NCBI GenBank assembly: GCA_033398695.1
Contig: CM065804.1
Location: 38,455,501 to 38,519,500 of the forward strand
DNA: 64,000 bases
Reading direction: 5' to 3'
DNA from: Orobanche coerulescens
Lineage: Eukaryota > Streptophyta > Magnoliopsida > Lamiales > Orobanchaceae
A program made the translations under genes and the position numbers. A model generated the notes under the pieces. That model had not been told where the DNA came from. It was given only the letters and a program-made list of their open reading frames with translations, and did no database searches. The stretch's first letter is position 1; the number at the start of each line of letters is the position of its first letter. Of this stretch, positions 9,096 through 20,060 are shown one piece after another.

Positions 9096-11619
9096 ATGGA
9101 TGCCGTGGTCGTGGTCGTGGTCGGGGACGTGGGGCAGCCGATGGGGCGTCCACGTCGCATTCTTCGGGAGCCGGCAGTACCGGTGACCGTCATAGCCATG
9201 CTTCTTCTCAGGATGGCGCCGAACTTGGTATTGCGGCTGTAATGCAGCAAATGGTGAACCAGATGGCGGCTATAGCTCAGGTGGTTCAGAACCCGAATCC
9301 GGCCCATGCTAATCGGGGCGGAGCAGACTGTTAGCTTCAAGATGTCATCAAGTTGCATCCTCCTCAGTTTACGGGAGCCTATGACCCGATCGGCTGGGAG
9401 GGGTGGATCAAGGATATATCTAAAGTCTTCGTTGCCACCAACTGTCCCGAGGACCGTAAGGTCCCTATTGCCCGGTACTTTCTCATTGGGGACGCTACTG
9501 ACTGGTGGGAGGCCGTTGTGCCTAAGGACCACGTTGCTTCATGGGTGGAGTTCAAGGACCTAATGGAGACCGAGTATTGCCCATGGCCGGTTAGATAGGC
9601 TCGAGTCGTTGCCTTCTATGATGCTCAACCGCGGGACATTCCTGTCTCTCAAGCTATTACCGATTTCAACAAGGAGTTGGGCTACGTGAAGACCCAAGTT
9701 GTCGAGGAGAACGACAAAATTTTTCACTTTTCTAGGCGGGTGAAACTGTCAATTTGGGACTATATGTCTGGGCTTGTCTGCACTACTTTGAAGGATTATC
9801 AGAGTAGGGCTCTTGTTTAAGATATGTCGGTGACGGCTAGTGATGTGGCTCGTGAGAGCAAGAAGCAGAAGTCAGTCGGAATTTTTTCTGGTCCCAAGGG
9901 TGGAGGCCAGCAGAAATCTCAGGCTGCGAATATTTCTACGGGCGGTTCGGCTCGTTTCTCTGGGAGTTTCCGAGGTGCCGCTGGAACCTCCATTCGTGAT
10001 CCCACATGCTTTAACTGTGGCCAGCCGGGCCATAGGAACCGGCAGTGTCCTCGTCAGAAGTTGACTTGTCATACTTGTTGTCAGTCGGGCCACAAGGCTC
10101 TCTTTTGTGAACAAGTCAGACAGATTCGCGAGTCCCGTGATTCTTTTCCAGCACCTAGAGAGCCAAGTGTGAACTGGGGCTCGTTTTCTCCACAGTCTCC
10201 GCCGAGTGCCAGCCGAGGTAGAGGTCGGGGTCAGCCCGCTAGAGGAGGAGCTTCCAATGTCAGCTCTGACCAGCCGCGTATCTACGAGATGAGGAGGGAC
10301 GATGATCCAGCGGCCATTGTGGTGACAGGTACCGTTCATATCCATTCTCATCCTGTCAGTGTGCTTTTCGATTCTGGTGCTACACATTCGTTCATATCGC
10401 TGGAGTGTGTGCGCCGTTTGAGTCTCGACTGTGTGTCGCCTTGCGAGTCTTTCATCGTTAAACTTCCTAGCGGTGATAGGATCGTTGGCGATCGAGAGTT
10501 CCGAGACTGCTCTGTGTTTATTTGTTAGAGAGCTTGGCTCTCTAATTTTATTGTCGTTAATATTGAGGGTGAGGATTTTATTCTCGGGGATGATTGGCTC
10601 GAGCGGCATGGCGCAATCATGAACTACCGCACGAGAATCATCACTATGTTAGCCGAGGATCAAGAGAGCACTCTTTCGCGGGGCGAAAGAGGGGAAACCA
10701 GAAGTTCGTTATTAATGCCTTGAAGGCGATGAGACTCCTTCGAAAGGGGTGTACTGGTTATTGGTGCTATGCCTTGAAGGCAGAGGATGGTGGAGTTGAG
10801 CTTTCATCGATTCCAGTCGTTAGTGAATTTCCTGATGTCTTTCCTAATGAGTTACCGGAGTTGCCACCGGACCGTGAGGTCGAGTTCGCTATAGAGTTAG
10901 AGCTGGGCGAGGCTCCGATTTCGAAGGCGCCGTATCGCATGGCACCTTCAGAGATGTCCGAGTTGAAGAAGTAGTTGAGTGAGCTTCTTGAGTTGGGGTA
11001 TGTTCGACCGAGTGCTTCGCCTTGGGGCGCACCGGTCCTGTTTGTGCGGAAGAAGGATGGTTCACTGCATTTGTGTATCGACTATCGCGAACTAAACAAG
11101 GTGACCATCAAGAACAAGTATCCTTTGACGAGGATTGATGACTTGTTTGATCAGTTGCAGGGAGCTGCGGTATTCTCGAAGATTGATTTGAGATCGGGGT
11201 ACTATCAGCTCTGGGTGAGGGAGTCCGATGTGCCGAAAACAGCTTTTCGGATGAGATACGGCCATTATGAGTTTGTAGTTATGCCTTTCGGGTTAACTAA
11301 TGCGCCGACGGTGTTCATGCAGTTGATGAACAAAGTATTTATCGAGTATTTGGATAAGTGTGTCGTCGTCTTCATTGACGATATCCTTATTTATTCGAGG
11401 AACAAGGAAGAGCATGCCCATCATTTGCGAATAGTGTTAGACATTTTGAGGACCGAGCAACTCTATGAGAAGTTCTCGAAATGTGAGTTCTAGCTGAAGG
11501 AAGTGAAGTTTTTAGGTCACGTGATTTTAGCCGAGGGGGTTAGTGTGGATCCGCAGAAGATTGAGGCAGTGTTGGATTGGGCACCGCCCAAGAAATTGAA
11601 GGAGATCTGTAGTTTCTTG
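9096..11619 (+). pseudogene. A1 gag-protease-RT, truncated in RT
   Basis: Gag begins with a reshuffled Arg/Gly-rich stretch, then MQQMVNQMAAIAQVVQ, a capsid-like region (HPPQFTGAYDPIGW, ATDWWEAVVPKDH) and two CX2CX4HX4C knuckles (CFNCGQPGHRNRQC near 10010 and CHTCCQSGHKALFC near 10075). Protease has VLFDSGATHSFIS near 10365. RT follows (10990-11619) with FIDDILIYS near 11370. Lesions include stops near 9332, 9596 and 9818, TAG 10526-10528 within the protease, a frameshift near 10655, TAG at 10972-10974 where A2 has CAG, and TAG near 11491 at a conserved tryptophan. Coding stops at 11619, where LTR sequence begins mid-domain. This half is more decayed than A2. Confidence 0.9.
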
Positions 11620-11901
11620 GATATGGTTGTTTCCCAAATTTATAAACTTATAGATTGTACTCGCGAGTACTTAGGCTTTTCACTCCGAACATCATTTTGT
11701 ATTAACTCAAATTGCTATGTTGTCGATTGATGTTTATTACGCCGGTTTCTTCGGGCGTGTTATTACATGTTGTATTATTTAAATGTGTGTCCTCGCTAAC
11801 TGAGATGGCTAGTCGAGTGGTGTTTTCTTGTTTTAGCCTGTGGGTCCCATGTTGGGGTCCACAACGCTGTAATATACTTCGAATATCTCGGGGGTGTTAC
11901 A
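11620..11901 (+). mobile_element. Truncated LTR inside element A (start of A2)
   Basis: Matches the last 282 bp of the A 5' LTR (8575-8856) base for base in length, including the GTACTCGCGAGTAC palindrome (11657-11670) and the GGGGGTGTTACA end. It starts mid-RT: ttcttggat of pol passes into gatatggttg of the LTR, sharing gat at the join. Diagnostic bases (acttaggc, cctcgctaactgag) agree with the 3' LTR and not with the 5' LTR. Confidence 0.9.
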
Positions 11902-11906
11902 GAAAA

Positions 11907-11918
11907 TGGTATCAGAGC
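11907..11918 (+). other. Second primer binding site in element A (A2)
   Basis: Another tggtatcagagc lies 5 bases after the truncated LTR, with the same spacing as the first PBS. Confidence 0.9.
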
Positions 11919-12139
11919 ACTAGGTTTATGGATACCTAGGCTTGTCGGTTATTTGGGTCTAGTTGTGTTTTGTTTTGCACATTGTCACACCGCTGCCAGC
12001 ATCTCAGTACTTCCAGTGTTCGTAAGTTTTCCTTACTCGATTCTTTGTTTTCTCGTACCGTATTTCTGTTTCTTGAACTGTGGTTATTTTCCCTCTTCTA
12101 CTCATCATCGAGTCGCTGTTTGTCACCTATTAACACCAG

Positions 12140-13559
12140 CATGGATGCCGTGGTCGTGGTCGTGATCGGGGATGTGGGGCAGCTACGTCGCATTCTTCGG
12201 GAGCCGGCAGTACCGATGACCGTCATAGCCATGCTTCCTCTCAGGATGGCGCCGACCTTGGTATTGCGGCTGTCATGCAGCAAATGGTGAACCAGATAGC
12301 GGCTATAGCTCAGGTGGTTCAAAACCCGAATCCGGTCCATGCTAATCGGGGCGGAGCAGACCGTTGGCTTCAAGATGTCATCAAGATGCATCCTCCTCAG
12401 TTTACGGGAGCCTCTGACCCAATCGGCTGGGAGGGTGGATTAAGAAGATATCTAAAGTCTTCGTTGCCACCAACTGTCCCGAGGAGTGTAAGGTCCCTAT
12501 TGCCCGGTACTTTCTCACTTGGGACGCTACTGACTGGTGGGAGGCCGTTGTGCCTAAGGACCACGTTGCATCATGGGTGGAGTTCAAGGACCTAATGGAG
12601 ACCGAGTATTGCCCGTGGCCGGTTATACAGGCTCGAGTCGATGCGTTCTATGATGCTCAACCGCGGGACATTCCTGTCTCTCAAGCTATTGTCGATTTCA
12701 ACAAGGAGTTGGGCTACGTGAAGACCCAAGTTGTCGAGGAGAACGACAAAATTTTTCACTTTTCTAGGCGGTGAAACTGTCAATTCGGGACTATATGTCT
12801 GGGCTCGTCTGCACTACTTTGAAGGATTATCAGAGTAGGGCTCTTGCTTACGATATGTCGGTGACGGCTAGTGATGTGGCTCGTGAGAGCAAGAAGCAGA
12901 AGTCAGTCGGAATTTTTTCTGGTCCCAAGGGTGGAGGCCAGCAGAAATCTCAGGCTGCGAATATTTCTACGGGCGGTTCGGCTCGTTTCTCTGGGAGTTT
13001 CCGAGCTGCCGCCGGAACCTCCCTTCATGATCCCACATGCTTTAACTGTGGCCAGCCGGGCCATAGGAACTGGCAGTGTCTTCGTCAGAAGTTGACTTGT
13101 CATACTTGTGGTCAGTCTGGCCACAAGGCTCTCTTTTGTGAACAAGTCAGACAGATTCGCGAGTCCCGTGATTCTTTTCCAGCACCTAGAGAGCCGAGTG
13201 TGAACTGGGGCTCGTTTGCTCCACAGTCTCCGCCGAGTGCCAATCGAGGTAGAGGTCGGGGTCAGCCCGCTAGAGGAGGAGCTTCCAGTGTCGGCTCTGC
13301 CCAGCCGCGTATCTACGAGATGAGGAGGGCCGATGATCCAGCGGCCACTGTGGCGACAGGTACTGTTCATATCCATTCTCATCCTGTCAGTGTGCTTTTC
13401 GATTCTGGTGCTACACATTCGTTCATATCGCTGGAGTGTGTGCGAAGTTTGAGTCTCGACTGTGTGTCGCCTTGCGAGTCTTTCATCGTTAAACTTCCTA
13501 GCGGTGATAGGATCGTTGGCGATCGAGAGTTCCGAGACTGCTCTGTGTTTATTTGTTAG
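12140..13559 (+). pseudogene. A2 gag and N-terminal protease
   Basis: Same layout as A1: Arg/Gly-rich start, QQMVNQIAAIAQVVQ, the capsid-like region (IGWEG, WWEAVVPKDH), two zinc knuckles (CFNCGQPGHRNWQC and CHTCGQSGHKALFC, 13040-13145) and the protease start VLFDSGATHSFIS near 13395. It differs from an intact gag by a frameshift near 12432, a one-base deletion near 12770 (aggcggtgaa against aggcgggtgaa in A1) and TAG 13557-13559, which interrupts protease and is shared with A1. Several stops found in A1 gag are absent here. Confidence 0.88.
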
Positions 13560-16500
13560 AGAGCTTGGCTCTCTAATCTTATTGTCGTTAATATTGAGGG
13601 TGAGGATTTGATTCTCGGGGATGATTGGCTCGAGCAGCATTGCGCAATCATGAACTACCGCACGAGAATCATCACTATGTTAGCCGAGGACGGCACCGAG
13701 CACTCTTTCGCGGGGCGAAAGAGGGGAAACCAGAAGTTCGTTATTAATGCCTTGAAGGCGATGAGACTCCTGCGAAAGGGGTGTACTGGTTATTGGTGCT
13801 ATGCCTTGAAGGCGGAGGATGGTGGAGTCGAGCTTTCGTCGATTCCAGTCGTTAGTGAATTTCCTGATGTCTTTCCTGATGAGTTACCGGAGTTGCCACC
13901 GGACCGTGAGGTCGAGTTCGCTATAGAGTTAGAGCCGGGCGAGGCTCCGATTTCAAAGGCGCCGTATCGCATGGCACCGTCAGAGATGTCCGAGTTGAAG
14001 AAGCAGTTGAGTGAGTTTCTTGAGTTGGGGTATGTTCGACCGAGTGCTTCGCCTTGGGGCGCACCGGTCCTGTTTGTGCGGAAGAAGGATGGTTCACTGC
14101 GTTTTTGTATCGACTATCGCGAACTAAACAAGGTGACCATCAAGAACAAGTATCCTTTGACTAGGATTGATGACTTATTTGATCAGTTGCAGGGAGCTGC
14201 GGTATTCTCGAAGATTGATTTGAGATCGGGGTACTATCAGCTCCGGGTGAGGGAGTCCGATGTGCCAAAAACAGCTTTTCGGATGAGATACGGCCATTAT
14301 GAGTTTGTAGTTATGCCTTTCGGGTTAACTAATGTGCCGGCGGTGTTCATGCAGTTGATGAACAAAGTCTTTATCCAGTATTTGGATAAGTGTGTCGTCG
14401 TCTTCATTGACGATATCCTTATTTATTCGAGGAACAAGGAAGAGCATGCCCATCATTTGCGAATAGTGTTAGACATTTTGAGGACCGAGCAACTCTATGC
14501 GAAGTTCTCGAAATGTGAGTTCTTGCTGAAGGAAGTGATGTTTTTAGGTCACGTTATTTCAGCCGAGGGGGTTAGTTTGGATCCGCAGAAGATTGAGGCA
14601 GTGTTGGATTGGGCACCGCCCAAGAATGTGAAGGAGATCCGTAGTTTCTTGGATTTGGTCGGCTACTATCGTAGGTTCGTCGAGGGTTTCTCGGCGGCTC
14701 GGCCACTTACGATTGCTCCGAAGTCCGAGAAGTTAAATGCGGAATGACGAGGCGATCGAGTTTTGAGGAGCTGAAGAGGCGTTTGACTTCAGCCCCGATT
14801 TTAGCGTTGCCGTGTGGCAACGGGGGTTTTTCTGTTTATAGTGATGCTTTGGGTCAGGGTCTTGGGTGCATATTGATGCAGCACGGCAAGACCATTGCAT
14901 ATGCGTCGATACAGTTGAGTCCATATGAGCTTATCTACCCTACTCATGATTTGAAGTTAGCGGCAGTTGTTTTTGCGTTCAAGATTTGGCGTCACTATCT
15001 TTTTGGCTCTGCATGTCAGATTTTTACCGATCATAAAAGTCTGAAATATATATTTACTCAGCGGGAGTTGAATATGAGGCAGAGGAGGTGGTTAGAGTTG
15101 ATCAAGGATTATGCCCTCGAAATCCTTTATCATCCGGGCAAGGCGAACGTCGTGGCCGACGCCTTGAGTCGGAAACCGGTTGCGTTGCGAACGCTTGAGA
15201 TCCTTACATCTCAATCGGAGCTTCAGAGAGATCTGGTTAGGTTGAGTGTTGAGGTTTTGTTGCCGGGAGCCGTTGGGAAACTCTGTGCTTTAGAGATTTC
15301 GTCATCCTTGATCGATGAAATTAAACAGAAGCAGTTGGAGGATCCGATGATTATCCAAATCCGAGAGAATGTTCTTAAGGGAAAATCTCCTGGCTTTGTG
15401 ATTCACGAGGATGGTGTTTTGAGATTCCAGAGTCGGCTTTGTGTACCGAACGACTCAGAGTTGAGACAGAGTATTTTGCGTGAGGCCCATGCTACACCTT
15501 ACTCCGTTCATCCTGGTTCGAGTAAGATGTACAAGGACCTGAGACAGAATTTCTGGTGGAATGATATGAAGGAGGAGGTCGCACAGTTTGTAGAGAGATG
15601 TTTGACTTGTCAGCATGTCAAAATCGAGCATCAACGACCGGTCGGGTTATTGCAGTCACTTCCTATTTAGGAATGGAAATGGGAAGATATATCGATGGAT
15701 TTCATTACGAATTTGCCGAGATCGAGGTCGGTCATGAATATGGTCTGGGTGATTGTTGATCTTCTGACCAAGTCGGCATATTTTCTGGGCATCAAGGATA
15801 CTTGGGGCCCGGAGAAGTTGGCTCGTGTGTTTATCGCGCAGATTGTGAGGCTTCACAGTACTCTGAAGTCTATTATTTCGGATCGTGATGGCAGTTTTGT
15901 ATCGCACTTTTGGAAGGCGGTGCATAAGGCGTTGGATACTCGTTTGAGTTTGAGTACCTCTTTTCATCCTCAGTCAGATGGACAGTCAGATCGCACTATC
16001 CAGACGTTCGAGGATATGTTGCGTGCTTGTGCTCTCGATTAGAGCAGCGACTGGGAGGAGCATTTGCCATTGATCGAATTCACGTACAACAATAGTTGGC
16101 ACGCGTCGATTCGGATGGCACCATATGAGGCATTTTATGGGCGGCGTTGTCGATCACCGGTTTGTTGGAATGAGGCGTCCGATTTGGTCGGGACCGAGCC
16201 GGATATCGCTTTAGAGACGAGACGGAAGGTAGAATTAATTCGGGAATGGATGTTGACTGCTCATAGTCGACAGAAGTCATATGCCGATGTCCGTCGTCGA
16301 CATTTGGAATTCGAGGTGGGAGACCATGTTTTGCTGAAGGTGTCGCCGACGAGAGGAGTTTTCCATTTCGGGAAAAAGGGAAAGTTGAGTCCGAGATTTA
16401 TTGGACCCTTCGAGATTCTCGAGCGAGTCGGTGGGTTGGCATACCGTTTGGCGTTACCCCCGGCCCTGAGTCATATTCATAGCATTTTTCATGTTTCCCA

Positions 16501-16737
16501 GCTGAGGAAATATGTCCCGAATCCTAGTCACGTCATCGATTATGGTGAGATTGATGTCGCCGAGGATATTACTTTTGAGGAACGTCCTTTGAAAATTTTG
16601 GAGCACCGTGAGAAGCGCTGAGACATAAGACCATCCCCTTGGTAAATGTGCAGTGTTCGAGACATGGTGTCGAAGAGGCAACTTGGGAAACCGAGGATAG
16701 CATGCATGCTAGGTACCCTGAGTTGTTTGTTTCTTAA
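13560..16737 (+). pseudogene. A2 pol: protease end, RT, RNase H, integrase, C-terminal tail
   Basis: Protease ends at LGDDWLEQH (13617). RT runs from about 13990 with FIDDILIYS near 14405. A frameshift near 14690-14745 leads into RNase H (VYSDAL near 14840, FTDHKSL near 15025, VVADALSR near 15155). The integrase HHCC finger is about 15485-15620 and the core has MDFIT near 15697, SDRDG near 15880 and GQSDRTIQ near 15980. Stops at 15668-15670 and 16040-16042 and a frame change near 16620 precede the tail EEATWETEDSM, RYPELF, ending TAA 16735-16737. Besides these breaks, two catalytic acids look replaced: RNase H DLELAA reads DLKLAA, and the integrase glutamate of GQSER reads D. This copy could not supply enzymes. 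Confidence 0.92.
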
Positions 16738-16760
16738 GTTTCGGGACGAAACTTATTTTT

Positions 16761-16772
16761 AGAGGGAAAGAA
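16761..16772 (+). other. Polypurine tract of A2
   Basis: agagggaaagaa abuts the 3' LTR start, after the conserved AGTTTCGGGACGAAAC sequence. Confidence 0.8.
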
Positions 16773-18834
16773 TGTAATATCCTCATTCTCTTTTTCCGGT
16801 ATTTTCATTTTAGTGTATTTCTCGTTTTATTTTTGCTACCCTCGTGTAACCGTATCGATTTTCGAGAGTAATTGTTTCGAGATTTTGGTCATCCGGTTAT
16901 GCAATTCTCGGTTCTTTCGTCGTTTGTTGATCTAATTCTCGTAATTGTTGCTCGGAACCACCGTACGGGGTTGCCGTAAATCCATCGTATGTTATTATAC
17001 GTATTTTGTGGTTCCATTTAATGTTTCGGTCGTGTTTCGGTGTTGAGGACCGTTTTTATCCTGTACCTAACACGCGCTAATATTATGGTATAGCGCGCGC
17101 TAAGCATCCTTCAGTAGCGCACGCTACGATTGATTTGGTAGCGCGCGATAGCGAATCTGTCCAGTACTGGACAGTTTACCATTGGACTCGGTCAGGTGCC
17201 CAGGTAGCGCATGCTATGGCGATAGCGCGCGCTACCGAAACGCTGTTAACGCACGATACGTCTGGCCAGCAGCGCACACTAACGGGGTCAGGTGAGTACT
17301 GGGCAGTTCACTTCTGGACTCGGCTGATGTCCAGGTAGTGCACGCTATGACGGATAGCGCACGCTACCGAGAGGCTATTAGCGCACGCTACGTTTCGGGT
17401 AGCGTACGTTAGCGGTCCATAACTCTGGGAACTGTACTGGGGTGTTAACTTTCTGGACTGGAGTTTTGTCCCGTTAGCACACGCTAACTTTTGAGGATTA
17501 GCGCGCACTAACGCCTCCTGGCTATATAAACCAGGGAGTTGACCCGGAACAGCTCACTTTTTTCTTCTTTCCTTCTTCCACTGCGAGATGGGTGATTTCC
17601 GGGAGATTTCTTCCTCCGATCATTTCAGGCGTCTTTTACCTTGAGTTTTTGAAGTAGATTAACAACACATACTTGTGTCTTCATCCTAAACCCAAGGTAA
17701 ATCTCTTAGAACCCTACTTTTGGGTAATTTGGGGGGGTTTTGGATTTTCGTCCGATTCGTTTCATTTTGTTGGTTAATTCAGGATGAATATGATTAATCT
17801 TGTTGATATCATTGGTTTTCCTACGGATTCATGGTATATTTTCGTGGTTTTGCGAAATCGAGGGGGTTTAGTTATGGTCCGCCCTCGTTGTTATTTTTAT
17901 ACGAATATACATGAATCGTAGGCGGGTTTTCGGGAGTATTCCATTTCCGTAATCATTTAGAAGTGGTTGTGTTTATGTTCTTCGAATCGTTAGGTTCGGT
18001 TTCATCGGATTCTAGCGTTCGTCGGTGATTTTCCTTTCCGTTTATTGCGTCGTCAATTATTCAAGGTAAGTATTTTTGGAAACCTTTATGCTTAACGTGA
18101 AATGCTAATGTATATTGTGTGTGATTTGCTCACCTCGGGAGGGTCCGATGGGGCCATGGAGGGAATCCAATGGTATTAGCCCTAGATTCATGAGTTTGTT
18201 TATCTAGCCAGCTCGGGAGGGTCCTTAGAGGCCTCGAGTGGGATTTGTGGCTTCGTCCCGGTCCTAGGCGATGCATGTGCGTGATTTGTTTTATGATATG
18301 GCCAGCTCGGGAGGGTCCTTAGAGGCCTCGAGTGGGATTTGTGGCTTCGTCCCGGTCCTAGGCAAATGTGATTGACTGTTTGTTTCCGGAAAAGACATGT
18401 CTGGTTTTGGTTTTGAAATGATTTGGTTCATTGTACTATGAAACGTGTAAGTGAATGTTTTGCCTTGATTACTTGTACTAGCGTAATTGCTAACCCCTTT
18501 GGGGACCCGTTTTGGGGAAATTCTTGTTATGGATTTCAGGTTATGTTCTGCCGGACGAGCGGGCGCTGGGACAGTACGAGGATGTTGGCCAGGGTCGTTG
18601 ACATGTGCATTCGAGTCTTCTTATTTCTCTTGTCCCTTTCGATATGGTTGTTTCCCACATTTATAAACTTATAGATTGTACTCGCTAGTACTTAGGCTTT
18701 CACTCCGAACATCATTTTGTATTAACTCAAATTGCTATGTTGTCGATTGACGTTTATTACGCCGGTTGCTTCGGGCGTGTTATTACATGTTGTATTATTT
18801 AAATGTGTGTCCTCGCTAACTGAGATGGTTAGTC
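16773..18834 (+). mobile_element. 3' LTR of composite element A (3' end deleted)
   Basis: Collinear with the A 5' LTR from TGTAATATCC through the palindrome array (about 17070-17515), TATA (17523-17530), leader modules and the decayed GTACTCGC palindrome (18675-18688), up to ggttagtc at 18827-18834. The last roughly 110 bp, including the GGGGGTGTTACA end, are missing and the sequence passes into LTR B. One block near 17155-17175 is unlike the 5' LTR: it contains the 18-bp perfect palindrome CTGTCCAGTACTGGACAG (17157-17174). Confidence 0.9.
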
Positions 18835-19515
18835 TGACGGGGCCTCTGGGGATACATATTGCCGTGAGTGTGCGTATCACGAACTAGGGTTAACCACCCA
18901 GGGTTGGTCCGACGGGGCCTCTGCGGGGTACGGTGGCCGTGAGTCTCGTACCAACGGTTAACTTTGAAATGTTTTGTTGGAGAAATGTGTTTTGTGCTTG
19001 TGCACCTAATATTCTAGAATATAAATTATTTCTAAAATGATTTTTTTTGGCGCATATTTCATCTTATTAGAATGGTAGTTCAAATGGATTGTACTTGCAC
19101 TAGCAGTTGTCGCTAACCCCTTAAATGGGGGAAATACTTTTGTATTTCAGGTACAGGTCATGGAGGCGAACGAGCATGCGGGCCGTACGAGGATGATGGG
19201 CAAGCGTGATGCTGTTAAGTGGCCGCCCATTGATGTCATGTCTTTTAAATTTGTTTATCATTTCATTTGCTTAAGTACTCGAGTACTTCCTTCCTGGATT
19301 TAATATTGTTGTGTACCCGTTTTGGTAAAGATTGGATATTGAATGGTATGGTTGGGTTCAGTATTTTGTTTTGAATGTCTTGAATCGTGGAATTGTGTGT
19401 ATGTTGGTGATGTTTGTCTTTTGTCGAATATCGGGTCGGTACGTTAGCCTGGTGGATTCCAAAGTGTGGGATACACGGCACTGTAATATGCCCTGATCGT
19501 CTTGGGGTTGTTACA
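18835..19515 (+). mobile_element. LTR B, right part
   Basis: Contains two 75-bp leader modules (ggttagtctgacggggcc near 18828 and ggttggtccgacggggcc near 18903), the CTAACCCC/GGGG hairpin near 19115, the 16-bp palindrome AAGTACTCGAGTACTT (19273-19288) and the LTR end TTGTTACA at 19515. cgtgc follows (19516-19520), identical to the duplication before 5900. Confidence 0.85.
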
Positions 19516-19674
19516 CGTGCAACCCTAAATGGCCTAAAATTTCTCGATATTTAGATAGAAAGGGTTTGAACCCTGAAGATCGTCCGAATATTGTTTGCAG
19601 AGTGTTTAAGATGAAACTAGATGGATTAATCAAAGATTTGCGAAAAAATCGGGCATTTGGTCGCATTAAAGCAG

Positions 19675-19712
19675 GTAATTTTGTTTCCATATTTCTTTTA
19701 TAATTATATGCA

Positions 19713-19753
<41 letters not shown>

Positions 19754-20060
19754 TGTTCTTTCATGCGATGTACGAATAAAATACTAAATATTTAATTATA
19801 TTAATAAAATTTGATTAGATTTTAATATTATTGTAAGATAATATTAAAACTTAAGAAATAAAAATAACAAAGAGAGAGTTTTTGATTGGTAGATAAAAGT
19901 CTATGATGGAATAAATTCCATCATCCTTTTTTCCTCAAAGTTTTCATAACTAGATAATATGAAAATAAGATGTGATTTCAAAGTTTTATTAACTCTCATT
20001 TAACAGTAAAGTTAGATGACTCAATTTAAATTGCATTAACTTTTTTTAATATCCATGCAG
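19675..20060 (+). other. Candidate intron in the Helitron Rep domain
   Basis: GT...AG boundaries, AT-rich with a (TA)n run at about 19723-19749, and exact frame joining across it. The frame inside the gap is not open. Confidence 0.65.

Larger units (their letters stand above)
6709..18834 (+). mobile_element. Composite Tekay-like element A (A1 fused to A2)
   Basis: The order is complete 5' LTR (6709-8856), PBS, gag-protease-RT (to 11619), then the final 282 bp of an LTR (11620-11901), a second PBS, a second gag and full pol (to 16737), polypurine tract and 3' LTR (16773-18834, truncated). Two related elements are therefore joined within RT of the first and the U5 end of the second. Bases that differ between LTR copies pair the internal LTR piece with the 3' LTR, not with the 5' LTR. 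acact at 6704-6708 is the expected left target duplication; the right one is lost to a deletion at 18834. Confidence 0.88.

Noticed and set aside
10526..10528. Programmed stop-codon readthrough between gag and pol
   Set aside because: The stop splits the protease domain instead of separating gag from pol, and neighbouring frameshifts show ordinary decay.
9872..10609. Long minus-strand frames opposite gag (also 12903-13640)
   Set aside because: They mirror the plus-strand gag/protease frame, which has clear zinc knuckles and a protease motif; the antisense proteins resemble nothing.
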